Shown in pieces: positions 37,085-50,366 of a stretch of 64,000 nt of DNA. The number at the start of each line of letters is the position of its first letter. Position 1 is the stretch's first letter. The notes beneath the pieces were generated by a model, which was given only the letters and a program-made list of their open reading frames with translations, ran no database searches and was not told the DNA's origin. Origin of the DNA: Oenanthe sinensis (lineage: Eukaryota; Streptophyta; Magnoliopsida; Apiales; Apiaceae); assembly GCA_028671895.1 (NCBI GenBank), contig CM053796.1, forward strand, positions 28,456,860 through 28,520,859, read 5' to 3'. A program made the translations under genes and the position numbers.

Positions 37085-40020
37085 TGATTAACTTGTATAT
37101 ATAGATCTTGTTGTTTATGAATATTTATATTCCATAATAACTTGCAGCAGCTTTGTTGGGTTCAGTGATTTTGGTAAATGATAATACACTCCAGTTTGGA
37201 TCATCTTCCTTATTTCTAGATCACTTTCTGTGTGTTTGTTCAATTCATAATTGGCATCTACGATATATAATAATATTATTACAAGCTCTACAGAATAAAT
37301 TTTCAGAAACGGTGACCTTGTTAATGTATCTAGCTTTTGTTACTTAATATAGAACTATAGATTTACTGCAGAGTATCTTTTCACTACCTCTTCCGTCTCT
37401 TACATGGTATTGGTTTTTTTAAATATAGCATCTGTCAGCTAATTGATGTATGGTAATATGGATGAGATATATTACCTGGCAATTCATGGTTGAGACACAA
37501 TACCTGGCAATCCATAAAACTGTAATCTTAAGGTAGAACTTCAGGAGCTCCTTGTGTCCTTTGATCATTCAGACATTTTCAGAACCTCTCTACCATTTCC
37601 ACATAATTTAGCACATGTTTCAAGTTTAGGAATATTAAAATAAGCTATATTTTTTAGCAATAAATCATCTTCTGCCACGCCAAGACTTTCGTTTTAGACA
37701 GTTTTTTTTCCTGGCCGGGGCCACACTGTTTTTGATACCTCCATGAAAGATTGGTATAAATTTACTACTAGCATTGTGAATTTTTCCCGTTTTTATGGAA
37801 ATTTGGATATTATTGCCTGTAACTCCGGCTAAATCCAATAACTAGATACAAGTGTGATCTATGGAATAGCTTGGATATGATGAGATTGTATTGGAGGGAG
37901 TTCAGTGTTTATCGTTGTCAAGGCGTTGAATATTTTGTCAAGGCGTTGAATATTTCGAGCTTGTGGGGTAGCAATCCAGACAGTCTTCCTGCAAGTGTCA
38001 CCATAATTCAGCCACGAATTAGCTTATATCGCAAAATGGTGCACTATCTGTATGTATGACAATCTTAATGAATATAGGTGCACTAGTCCACCATTTAGCT
38101 CTTGCTAGATCAGTTCCATCTAGGGCCTTTAGAGGCTCTATCTTTATTCTAGTGGTAGAACCATGTGGTGTGGGTTTTTGTTGACAGTCACTCCTTTAGA
38201 TTAAGTCCATGATAGCCCACAGGAACACTTTGTGACACAGCCATGTAAAGGTCCGGGACCATAGCTACATCCTTCATTCCAACTGAACAAAACAAACCAG
38301 CGAATGCGTTAGTGGGAGGTACTAGCAGTAATAATACGACTATTGTGTCTAGACGATCTAAGGTGTATTTCATTAGCACCTCTTCATTCCATATGATAGT
38401 TATGAATCAAATAATAATTTATTTATTTTGGATATTGTGAGATGCATGCAAAAATGAGAAAATAATTATATTTATATATTTGCAAAGAATGGACCACATT
38501 AATGTGCATTTGATCAATGTTTTATACATGTAACACTTCAAATAATGTGCAAGGAAGGAATCTATATGTGTGGAAATTTAGTAATTTTGTGTGCATTTGA
38601 TAGATGTGTTATACACTTGCTCGATTTTCAAATAAATAAGCAGATATATTGAGTTTTGTTGTCTCAAATATTTTAAATGTGATTCAAAGTTGGACCAACT
38701 TTTTTAGACACTATTCTAGTCTACACCCCTGCCTTGTAGCTGTATGCCTGTATGCAAGATATCTGAATATTTTACAATATACCATTCGTAACTTTCAGTT
38801 GAGAACGTTGTAACATGTCATAACTTGGTTGTGGAGCTCTTAACTGAAGTTGTCGACACACCCCGTTTTTTACTGTTAGATCTAATAGTTAATAGTCTGG
38901 ATTTGTTGGTTTAAATAATAATAAAATTCAACAATGTACCATGAATCGAAACAAACCAAGTTAATATCTTGTGGGGGAAGAGTAACAACAAAACATGTAA
39001 TTGAGTGCTTGTCAAGAGAGATTGACAAGCCCCATTGAATCAGCAGATTATGGTGACAGAAAAGTAAGTTGTGACTTGCGAACAATGTAGATGAAAAGCA
39101 GCATTGGTTCTCTACCAAATTGATTCTTTTGACAGTTAACAAACTATATATTGCTGCTGCCAGGTTTTCTGGTTGGGTGTATTACTCATGTTTGTACCAA
39201 AGTTGATAAATTGGAAAATGACATTTATATCTATATTAGTATATTACAGCTTTGTGTGACTGAAGCATACAACTTGATCCAATATCAGTCAATATTGTAG
39301 TATCTGCAACTTGTTTGTTTTCATGCTAGACAGGTAATCAGCTAGTGGAACACAACAAGTTAGATCAACTTAATCAACTAAATAGAGTACCCACTTAATA
39401 CTTAAAACGACTTCCCCGTAATGTAATCTTATCTTTATTTTTCACTAACGACAGATAAACCTGATAACGAGTAGACACTTGATTATCAATCGTACCGAAA
39501 TACGAGCTTCAATCAACTAAAGAACTTATTGCGTCTACGAAGATGCTAAATACTCTCTCTTGAATTCGACATTTGATTAAAAGAAAAGATTACTACGTCT
39601 TGTCTTTATTTTCCATATGCGACTTTTGAACCTAGTGATTTTTATAATGGAGTATCAAAGTTTTTGGCATCAACCTTTGGTGATTGTGGAAGTCCTAGCT
39701 TAGCTTCTTCTCCCTTCTTTCCAAAGACCTGCCTATCACCTAATGATAACAATACAACCAACCACAAAGTTGTTAACCTATTGCATGGTTGTGACTAAAT
39801 GTACACACTAGTACACATGTTTTTGCTTTGATTGCCAGTGAGACAATTTCTTAAAAACAACTTTTTCTTTTATTACTTTGTATAATGTATATAATAATAA
39901 GAATAAGAAAATAAAAAAAAATACTTTTGGCCCTTCCCCCATGGGGTGGGGGTGGATCATGCTCTACATCTATTATGTAACAGATCAACAAATATATTCA
40001 ACTTGAAATGAACTTGTTCT
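37085..40020. other. Spacer between the hAT-like MITE and the RING-CH gene
   Basis: Mostly AT-rich, with no gene I can support. It contains a 20-bp perfect tandem pair (TTGTCAAGGCGTTGAATATT, 37915-37954). A short coding-like stretch on the minus strand ends near 39645 (peptide FGKKGEEAKLGLPQSPKVDA). The right end is the 3'UTR region of the RING-CH gene. Confidence 0.5.
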
Positions 40021-43000
40021 TCATGAGGAATGTATTTCAACTCTATGTTCAAGGTGATGTTGCTCCTCATCCTGATCATCATCTTCGGTTTCCGAATTCG
40101 ATGATTCATCTTCGAGATCCTAAAAAGCGTTAGGAAAATTGCGCAACAATTATTAGTTTAAGTTGTGTGTTTAATTGTAACAAAATAATGCATTTGAGCA
40201 AAAACGTGGAACTAACCTCGTACTGATGCCTGGTTCTATGCTTGAAACTGTTATGGATTGATTGCACTATTCGGATCATTACATACATTGGAAGTACTAT
40301 TCCACTTGTTTTTGCAATGAGCAACTGCAATGATAACAAATGAACACAAACATAAGTAAAGATCATAGCGCAATTATGCTTTGACTAATTTTTAAGTTAG
40401 CCTAAAGCGTTAATAATGAAAGTAACAACAAAGTTTGTTGCTCACGGTAAGGAGTGTAAATGGGTAATCCTCTGTTTCACCAGTAAGCAATGTTAGAAGA
40501 TGTCTCATCAACAGAAGTAATGTAAACTGCACATTTGATAAACACAACGGATTAGTAAAGTTTGATTAAGTTCTCAAATTGAATTAACATAGTTTTAGAT
40601 AGCTAAGCACATACATGATAATTTGCAAGTCACCCCAAAATATACGCAGCCTTGCACATTTGCTTTTCTTAGAGGCCAGGCCGTGCCTCTAAGAAAAGAT
40701 TCCAATTTACGCATTCTTACGCCCTTTATTTTCGTAAAAAAGACTGTTTACTAGTAATATCGACACAAATGACAATCACATCAAGCGCGATCCTAAGCTA
40801 ATTTAAAGAATGCCAGTTGCCCTGGCCTAAATTACGGTGAGCTGGAAGTGTTTAAAATTCTGCGATTTGGCTCCTTTTTGGTTTGAATTTAGGTATTACA
40901 CATGAACATGTAAGACTTCTGCACAAACTATACGAAAGTACATCTGTAACAATTTAAAGCATTATACATGAGAGTGGTGGTAGGACCTTCTATACATTAT
41001 CATCTTTAGCAGCTACAATGAATGATCTGTCCATTTAGGGCACTGAGCATTATATCTATTTATGCACTTTTAGTGTGTTCAGCTGGATGTCACACTATAC
41101 AATACATTATTTATAAGCCACATATTTGAAAATTGTGTTTGTAACATAATCAAGCATTGATTTTAGCCCAAGTAAGATATGACACTTTTATGTTTACATT
41201 GCTGGTACATATGGCATGTTGTTCTCCAACTAGTTGAATGCAATTTTGTCAAGGTATAGCAACCTAAAATTTAACAAGTTACACTATATGGGGTTCTTGA
41301 ATTTAATTACTTACTGAGAGATTTTTTAAATTTTTCGGAGAAATAGTTGAACTTACGATGAGAGCAACTACTCTAAAATAATTCCAGCGCCTATCATCCG
41401 AGGGGTTTTCGCTTTGGAGCAGCTCTTCTTCTTCATCTGTGTCATCCAAATCTGTATTTTCTTGCCCTCTCTCCAATCTTGGAACTTCTAAACTTCCTCT
41501 GTGTTTCAATCAAAGTTACCTTGTCACATTGTTAACTCACACATTTATAGTCAAAAGACAACTATTTAAACATGGCCAATTAGTAATGGTGCGTGAGAGT
41601 AGGTAATTTTGATTTATTATGATCAATTACAACGTTTAAATATTTACATAAGATTTTACTTAAACTTTAACATTTAAACTCTCTACAAATGAAGAGAACC
41701 ACCCCATAGGCTGCGTACAAATTTTCAATTGAAAGGGAGAGATTCGAAAGCATGCAATTTGACAGCTAGGCCCCGGTAGTGGAGGCAATTATTTGACGGT
41801 GAATTTTAAATTTCGAAGCATGTCAGGCAACTTAGTAGTCGTATTTTTCTTTGAATTAGAGATCAATCACTTTTCACACGTCTTTTTTCAAAAAACTATA
41901 CATATTAGATAATTTTGCATATATTTCCTTAATTATTATATTAAAAAAATGAGAAAAATATTAAGTTTTAAAAGAATAAAACTTAAAAATAAGGAACATA
42001 TAAATAATTTTAAAATATTATATTCAAATTTACATTAAATGTATAAATTGATATATGTTAAAAAATATAATTATTTTAAAATAGACCTGGGCGGACAAAA
42101 TATATAATTGGAAAAGTCAAAGATTAAGAAATTTCTAGAAGAGGATATCCATCCAGTCTCATGGTAGCCAATAGCTTGTAGCCCTGAGTTATGAGTCTTA
42201 ACTTAAAACTCATAATATCCGCCATTCACCGCTTATGGTATTTTTTTAAAATAAATATTTATTTTTTTAAAAAGTATATAAATTTATATTTTTTAAATAA
42301 ATATTAATTTCTAGAAAATAAAGGAAAACAAACCCTCTCGGCCTCTCTAATGTTTATGTTATTTATGATCATTTTTAGTGCTAGATATTTATGATCACTC
42401 TCTATATATTTACCGTGGATAGACAATATACTATTACTTTTTTTTAATAAACAATATACTATTTTACTCTTATTAAAAGAAACAATACATTTTTACTCGG
42501 AAACAAGGCGTGATATGAAATATATACATGTAGAAACCGTGTCTACATGTCGCAGATAAGGAAGTAAAAAGTCAAAATATCATTGATTTAAAAGATGATA
42601 CCTTATGGTAACAGCTGCATCCAACAGCCGAATCTTCTTCACAGGAACCGTGTACCCAGGTTCAAAATTCTGTAAAATTGCAAAATGTCAGTTTCATTGG
42701 TTCGATTCCCGCTATCCGCCTAAGATATAAGCGAAAAATCTCAAATATCCTTGATCATTTTCCGAACTGATTAATATAAAACTTGTACGTTACAAATGAA
42801 AAATTAATATAAAATTTGTATGAAGAGAAAATGATGTATGTTAATGTAGTTGACGTAACTTGAAATCATTGTCCCTGGATAAGAAGAATAACAGCATGGT
42901 ATGGTCCTCTTCCTTCCATAAAAATCCCAAACTAGCTTACCTTTATTATTTATCTTTATTTCATTTTCAAGAAAACGAAAGGTTATTTTAAATAGCATCT

Positions 43001-43713
43001 ATAGCTAAGTTTTAAAAAGATGTAAATAAAGATATTGCAACCCTTTGAAGTTTCGATAAGAACAATCATATTAACAAGATATATATCTTAATGATCAAAA
43101 TTAGATGAGAAAAAAGAAGAAGAAACACACAGTGTGTGTGAAATTCAAGGAAGAAGAAACAGGACAAGATAAGAATCAGTAAACACGGCAAAATGCTCTG
43201 TTTTATTATTATTTGTCAACAAGCTAAACTCCAAGTTTCAGATGCATGAAACCCAGAACATACCAAACTAAATTACTCAACAAGAAATAAAACCAAAAAT
43301 TAAATATCGAAATATGCAAACCTGTAAGCAAATTTCACAAGTTGTATTCCCCTTTTCATCACACCATCTCTGTATGCAATCTCTATGTGCAAACTGTAGA
43401 AAAAAATGATCAAGAATTCAATAAAAAACAATCTACATATCATACACGAATCATGATCATAACGATCACACACTGCTTTTCGAACGGGATAAGTGAGTAC
43501 GTCCTCGTTTTCTTTATATGATGATAAAAAAAAAAATGAAACCCACAAACGATATATACATACCTTGACAGAACCAGAACAAGAACAGGGAGCTTCCAAG
43601 CTCTTAAAACTCTCGAATTCAATCTCATGACAAATTCTACAAAAGGGAGTTCCAGAAGCTATTTCTGATTCTAACTCATCTACATAAAATACAACTTCTT
43701 TTTTCTCTCCCAT
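40021..43713 (-). CDS. RING-CH (MARCH-type) membrane E3 ubiquitin ligase, 239 aa
   Basis: Seen: seven exons on the minus strand, 43564-43713, 43322-43393, 42602-42669, 41357-41498, 40446-40526, 40217-40324 and 40021-40119. They join into 240 codons with matching phases. Residues 25-72 form a perfect C4HC3 RING-CH finger: Cys25, Cys28, Cys43, Cys45, His53, Cys56, Cys69 and Cys72. After NFEPGYTVP and a linker with an acidic run (DLDDTDEEEELLQ) come two hydrophobic segments (exons 5 and 6) and an acidic C-terminal tail (DLEDESSNSETEDDD). Known: plant RINGv proteins of this layout are membrane-anchored E3 ligases, and the family includes regulators of wax synthesis and ABA responses. The substrate is unknown here. 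The RING and the GYTVP motif make the family call firm. The choice of exon 5 as directly following exon 4 is less certain. Confidence 0.87.
40663..40698. repeat. Perfect 14-bp hairpin in intron 4 of the RING-CH gene
   Basis: CTTTTCTTAGAGGC and its exact reverse complement GCCTCTAAGAAAAG are separated by 8 bases. It sits in the 830-bp intron between exons 4 and 5. It could be a transposon terminus, a structured RNA element or chance. The identity is unknown. Confidence 0.75.
42699..42721 (+). other. Short plastid trnG(GCC)-like 3' end in an intron
   Basis: GGTTCGATTCCCGCTATCCGCC matches, as I recall it, the T-arm plus acceptor 3' strand of chloroplast tRNA-Gly(GCC). No A box or 5' half is present, so this is not a tRNA gene. 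It lies in intron 2 of the RING-CH gene, on the opposite strand. The likely origin is a tiny nuclear insertion of plastid DNA or a tRNA-derived fragment. Confidence 0.4.
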
Positions 43714-45284
43714 ATATATTTATGTATGTATGTATTTATTTATTTATTTTCTGGACTCTGTATTTAAATTTTCTTCCCTCCCCTGTCTGTTTTGGGTTTG
43801 ATAGTTTGGTGTTTCTTGGGAGTTATGGGACTTTAAACAAGAGTAAGCTAATATTCTGACATTCCAAAACTACCCTTTTGTAAATTCAAATAGAAGGTCT
43901 CGATTTTAAATATTTAAATTAATTTATTTAAATAATGAAAATGAGATGATTGTTTTATCCACTTCCTGACGTGGTATGCATGTCTCTTTCTTTTTATTTA
44001 GTTTGACTTGATCATGTTTCATAGGCAATTACACGTGGTAAAATAGAAATGGTTTGTCATAAAGTGAGTATTTTTTTTAGGATAGAATCGAAATGGGAGT
44101 GGCAAAGGGTTAAAATCCTACAGTGGAACCATTCAGTCGACCAAGATAGCTATATGCCTATATATCTAGTATCTATATATTTAGTTCCCATTTTTTGGAT
44201 ATTTTCTTTGCATTCTTATCTACAGTTAAAATTTATTGTAATTTGCTGGAAAGAGTTGGGTAAAATTAAAAATGTGATAATAGTTTATTTTATATTATTT
44301 ATATAATTAAAGGCGAAATATTAAAATTTTAGTTTTTGATTGATAATTTGATTTTATCATTATATGTTATATTATATTTATTTCAAATATATTTACTTGA
44401 ATAATATTGGATCTGGTTAATATAAATTTATACATTAATAATTTTATCATGACATATTAAATTATTATAATTTAAATTTATTAATATCCAATTAGAACTA
44501 TGTTAGAATTATAAATTATTATTTTTAATAAAATCAAATTAGATATTATTAATTTATATTTTAAAAAATATAAATTATTTAAGCGAATTGAATAATAATC
44601 TAATTTATACGACTAATGATATAATAATATTTTGATATATTAAGTGAAATTAAAGTAATTATTAATTTTTAAAAAATATATATTAAAAAATACATAGAAT
44701 ATTTAAAAGAAGTAAAGTTCATAATAATACATTCTTTTCATTTTTATCAAGTCACTAAAGCTTTAAAAAAAATATTCTACATTTCATTTTGTTTATATAG
44801 AATATTAGAATTAACCGATTACATAATAATAGTTGGCATTTGGCAGCAGCTTCCTATTTGATTTCCATTTTTTCCAAATGAATTTATTTCTTTCACATTC
44901 TCCTACCATTTTCAGCCGATTTTTTCTGCTTTAGATAAATCTTAGCGTAGTGGGGAGCCGAACATGTCGCTCTATTATTACATTGCGCATATTCATCCGT
45001 TGAACATATGTAACGTTTTTCAATAGTCTATTACGCATACGCACAATATCTACAGATTTAGGATCCCAATTCCAAACCGTTGGTATAAAATAATTTCAAA
45101 TCTTTTTAGGAATATGATAGTGTTTTCATTTTATTAAATAATATATATAACTATGTAAGTATACAAAATATACGGGAAACAAATTGTATCATAAATTATT
45201 GTTAATTTTTTTTATCAGTTAATTATATAAATATATGAAATATACGAAAAACAAATAACATGTATGTATAAGTATGTAACTATA
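43714..45284. other. RING-CH promoter side and AT-rich spacer
   Basis: The first 100-200 bases upstream of the start codon hold a pyrimidine/purine-rich leader. From about 44300 the sequence is very AT-rich (TTTAATTAAT-type) with no gene or RNA that I can see. Confidence 0.5.
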
Positions 45285-46049
45285 CTAGCATATAACATGT
45301 GCAAAACACGGGAGTAGAGTAATAAATAATATATTATATATTTTAAATGAATTAAATATTTAATTTGATTATTTATGTTATTAATATTTTTTTATGTAAT
45401 GTTGTGCATGAGATAAATTATTTTTGAATCATATTTATATTATATGTTTAAATTCTCATTAATATATTGTTATGTATTTATATTAATTAACATAGATTAA
45501 TAACCCGTGCAAAACATTAATAAATTTTTATTAATAAAAAGAGTTTCGAATATATTAGAAAATATTTTAATTAAAATTTAAATAAAAGAGTATGTTTTAA
45601 TATATATATATATATATAATTTTAATATTCAAAAAATTTTATTATAAAATTATAATTTTAAATAAATTAAAGTATTTGAACGATGAGAAAATTGAAACAT
45701 GCTATTAAATGTGAGTACAACTCTATATTCTAATTAAAAAGAAGTTCGTTTACAGTATATAATATAAAAGTATATATAATATAGATAGAGTATAATAATA
45801 AAATTTAATTAATATAAATAAAATAATAATATTATTTTAATATTCATAAAATTTAATGAATAAATTATGATATTAAATAAATTAAATAGATTGACTAATG
45901 AGAAAATTAAAATATGGTTTTTTATTGATTAAAAATACGTGTTTGAAATTGAGGATGACACACATGTATTTGAAATTGAGTGGAACACAAAAGGACAAAA
46001 GGACTAGATGACCCTTGGCGCCGTTGCTGCTTTAATAATATAGTATAGA
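45285..46049 (-). mobile_element. Small non-autonomous Helitron
   Basis: Read on the minus strand, the element begins TCTATACTATATTATTAAAGC right after an A (46050) and ends GTTATATGCTAG followed by T (45284). This is the 5'-TC, CTAG-3' signature and A/T insertion of plant Helitrons. A hairpin-like CCCGTGTTTTGCACATG lies just before the 3' end. A second CCCGTGCAAAAC-like motif at about 45502 hints at another, older terminus inside. About 765 bp, no Rep/helicase coding. Confidence 0.72.
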
Positions 46050-48040
46050 TAAGTGTACGAGGTATACGAATTTCCAAATTTCTCTATTACTAATGTAAAA
46101 AACTTATATTTAAATTTATATTAAGAAAAATGATAAATATATATTTAAAAAAATTTAAAAAGAAAATTAACATGCAAACAAACGGAGGGGTATCAACCTT
46201 GCCAATTCCACACATGACACAGCTGCACATGAGACGAAGAAAGGAATGCCAGCATCTACAACTCTACAAGTCTTCTTTAGCTACGATATCTATAATTTAG
46301 AAAGAAAAACTCCCGACGCGTTGTGCATTTATTACTTGCATACTTCATATTTGGGTGGAAGTCAAAATCGTTTTCTTGACCTCTAAGCTACAGCTTCTTT
46401 GCTTTTACACACACTTATAATAATAATTGTTATTATTTTGCAAATATTTGAATATCCATTTAAACAATTTCAGATTAATTTAATTTCAATATTATAAAAG
46501 AAATGCAGTACACAAAAGTAAGTAGCATATACAATTATAATTCAAAATTCTTTATATATTAAATAAATTTTCAAAATTAATGGATTTTGATTATTATAAA
46601 AGTCTTAAATAAAGTATTATACATTTTTGATTATATTCCTAATGTCAAAAACTCCAACTTCAAGCAAGAACTCCAGCTTTAGTATTGACCTAATTTAGGT
46701 GTGACCTCCTTGGTGCATGGGAGTTATTCACGTCAAAAGGGAAGATTCTTGATTTATAATAAGTAGCTAGTTTATTTTTAATATATTGTAAAAACTTTTT
46801 TGAATGTGTTTAAAATTAAATTTGTACAAATTCTAACATAATTTAAAATGAATAATATCATATTAATGAAGTTAAGAGCTAGTGTGAGGCGCAACAAATA
46901 CTATCTGTTGTTGAGGATTTTCGTAACATCATATGTTTGATGGAATAATTGAGCAAAAAGTATAATAATATGATTATTAAAAGATTGAGTTGGACTTGAG
47001 AGGTTTTTCGATTTGTTTCGTATATCGGATCCATTTGTTAAGATACTTGCGTACGTATTTATATACGATTAAACCCACACAGTTCTATTATAATTGGATA
47101 TATTTCGAGAGATTTTAGGGATATATTTTATTAAATATGGGAATGAATTGATTTTATATAATATAATCTTTGCGTTGTGATACCTTCTTGATTGAAGGAT
47201 ATCGTTTAAAGATATTTTTCGTAATTATTTATTGAAATTGATTCTTTCCTCGTTTCAGAAAGAGAATAAGAGAATAACTTGGGGATTAAATAATTGATTA
47301 TTACTGAAATTAACATTAAAGGAAAATCAAAATACTATACCGAAAATATGGCATAAGAGTATCTTCAATGGTATTAGTTAAAATTGTTAGCTTAAATATG
47401 ATTAGTTAAAAATTTGTCCAATCTGTAAGAGATTTAATTTACTCCGGTGGCATTAGCTATAATAGTTAGCTATATTTAAAAATAATATTTTATTATTATT
47501 TTGAATAATTAATTGACTAATATAATATAGTATAATGAGTATAATTGTTAGTTATAATTTGAAAACAATTATATTTTGAATAATAAATTTTTAATAAAAA
47601 TTAAAGTTTATTAATATTAACATTGATTGATCGTAAATATGTAATCATATATGTAGAATATTAAATTAAAATTTTAGTAATTTATTGTACTTGAATATAT
47701 TCATATAATTCTAATTCTAATAAAAATAAGTAAACTTTTATTTTTAATTAATTAATTATATTAAATGGTAATATTTTTAAAGATAATATTTTATAATTAT
47801 TTTAATTAATAAATATATGAAATTGGCCATGTGTCATGATATGAAATTGGCCATGTGTCATGATATGAGTGAATATGATAGATTTTAGATATCATGTATA
47901 ATTTATAGATATGGGCTAAATCTAGAGGATGGAGAAGTTGTTAGGTAAAATTTTAGTTAATAAGAGCCATGGTTGTAATTGAAAAGTTATTAATATTACG
48001 TAAAACGTAGTGTCACGTCATTGTTTTAGCTAATAAGTGA
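46050..48040. other. AT-rich spacer with a short tandem duplication
   Basis: No gene seen. It contains a perfect 24-bp tandem duplication (unit ATATGAAATTGGCCATGTGTCATG, 47815-47862). Stretches at 47350-47470 and 47930-48010 (TCTTCAATGG / CCATGG...TTAATA) may be the ends of a decayed DNA transposon. Confidence 0.45.
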
Positions 48041-48047
48041 GTAGACC

Positions 48048-48485
48048 CGATAATTTACCATATGACACGAAAATTTATTGTTTGTGTTTGTATTTTGAGT
48101 GTTGGTACACGACTGAGATTTAGTATTGGTTTTGTGTTTACCTTTAGGTACACGACATGACACGAGGTACACAAAATAAACTAAATAAATAAATATTATA
48201 TATATAAATTTATTATTTTTCTTATAGATATATGAATATTTATTTATATAATTATACTTAATTTTATAATCTTGTATGTAAATATGATGCAAATATAAAT
48301 ATTCTAATATATTTATCTATTAATTTTTATTTGATATTACACGAAAACACAATACGAAAAGTACACGAAATGAAGGTATACGAACACGAAAATACACGAA
48401 CTCTGACTGGATTAATTTTGTATTTGACATTTCAGTACACGACACGAAAAGATACACCACAAGAACGAATTTTAGCCTTGGACTA
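48048..48485. repeat. ACACGAC/ACACGAAA-rich foldback-like repeat
   Basis: Both flanks are dense in TACACGACATGACACGAGG / ACACGAACACGAAAATACACG motifs around an AT-rich centre (48180-48350). It resembles other dispersed plant repeats whose ends are arrays of a short GC-containing unit. Length about 440 bp. No coding potential. Confidence 0.45.
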
Positions 48486-49181
48486 TCAAATTTATAGTTG
48501 AAAGTTAAAACAATGTCTACATAGGTTCAGTGAGGAGGCAAGTGGGCTATTCAAGACCAAACGAGGAAGCTAGGTGGTCTATTGGGCTTTTAGTAGATTA
48601 AAATTCCTCTAAATATTCTAGTTTAAAATTATTGTGCCGCAAGAAAAAAGCGTGGGATAAAAGAATATTATAGAAAATTTAAATTATTGTTTCATAATAA
48701 TTATAGTTATTTATACAAATTTTAAAATGTAATATAAAAAATAATATTTTTGAGAAAATTTGATAGTTAAGTATTTGGTTACTTCCTGCAAAAATTAAGA
48801 AACAATATTTGTAAATGCATGAGAGATTTAATTTCTTTAAAAATAATTTTGAGAGAAAAATATTTTTTTTAAAATATTTTTTTAATTTTATTAAATATTT
48901 TTTACTAAATTTTCAAAAAAAACAATTATTATTATTTTCTGTAATAATAATAATAACAAATGGGACTTAAGCCTAGGTTAAGAGAAAGCCTAATCACACA
49001 TGCTATGAAGGTTAAAATTTATAAATATTGATCCACTATCGAGCGATTAAATGTTATTTCATATTATTTGTTGAGTTGCTGAATTGCTGATTTATAGATA
49101 ATCAATTAATTTTATTAGTAGAAGATATTCAAAAATAAAATATAAATTACGTAGTGTTTAAATTATTAAAATTTATAAATA

Positions 49182-49402
49182 CTCTTCTCAATCCTAAATA
49201 ATAGTCTTTAAATTTTTTAGCATACAATTTAAAAATAAATTAATATAGTTAAAATTACCTTTAATTTTTTATATCAAATAAAAATAAAAAATAAAAGTTT
49301 TTATTTGATATAAAAAAAAATAATTAATAAATATATTGATATATTTTCTATTCTTGAACATAGTAAAAAAAACGTTATTTAAGATTGGAGAAACCGAGAA
49401 AG
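49182..49402. mobile_element. Stowaway-type (Tc1/mariner) MITE
   Basis: Left end CTCTTCTCAATCCTAAATAATAG and right end TTATTTAAGATTGGAGAAACCGAGAAAG are inverted repeats of the Stowaway type (consensus CTCCCTC...). They are flanked by TA on both sides (49180-49181 and 49403-49404). About 221 bp, AT-rich interior. The degenerate ends indicate an old copy. Confidence 0.65.
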
Positions 49403-49404
49403 TA

Positions 49405-50366
49405 CGTAAATATTTAGCTATATAAATATAGTGATGAATTAAATATTATAATTTCATATTTTTATAGAATCGTGAGGCATAAGTTAATTCATAGAAGTTA
49501 AAAATTCCGTGTAACTAAAACAAATTGTTCATAATATGCCCTGCATGGGCCCAACCGTTTTCTTATATAAAAATAAAAGAGTCCATAAAATAGCTATGTC
49601 TAATTGTCTATCCTTTTCACACACGTATATTCCCGTCTCTTCTTGATTAGTTTCATTTCGTATAATAAATCATGATATAAAAATCAAAAGATAGAAGATA
49701 TTTAATTTAAATTCAAGTTCTTATATTTTTGAATTTTTTTTAAATTTAAATTCAGCTTCTTGTCTCACATATAACTAGTGACGAGGCACAATATGTTAAT
49801 ATTTTGTGTTTATCCTCTACTCTCAAGTCTCAACATTGTGGCTGTCTCTATCCATATACATCTTTATTTATCCTATAATCTATGCAATAGTCTAATGTAA
49901 ATATGTAATGTAACCTTCACTTTAATATTACATAATATAATCCACGTACATTTTAAAAATACCACTCCTAGTTTCATTGGACTACTGGAGTTTAAAATTA
50001 TTTAATTTGTTGGCTACAAAACATCATCCGTGAAATTCATTTTACATATATTAATTTATAATTCGTGTCATACATAGATTAACTAATATTTAAGTAAATA
50101 TATTTTAATTGATATCTAAGATATTATTTTTTATATTATTTTTTTATAAAATTGAGAACTTATATTAATATACATAATATATTTTTTATTTTATATAAAT
50201 TTATTAAAAAGTTAGGGGATAATAATTTAATTAGAATAATTGATTTAACAATAATTAAAATAGAAAATAGAAACCAAGTCTAACTCACTGAATTTTAAAA
50301 AACTCAGCTAAATTCCATGTCATAGGCGTGCATGAGTACAATGTTCATGAATTAAAAAAAAATATA
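49405..50366. other. AT-rich spacer
   Basis: No gene, RNA or clear repeat structure recognised. Composition is strongly AT with long A/T homopolymers. Confidence 0.5.

Noticed and set aside
37871..38059. 62-codon plus-strand ORF
   Set aside because: It contains a tandem duplication, has no family match that I recognise, and lies in AT-rich spacer without splice or promoter context.
42690..42725. tRNA gene suggested by a GGTTCGATTCC B box
   Set aside because: No A box, anticodon arm or 5' acceptor strand in the correct distance; only a 3' fragment is present.
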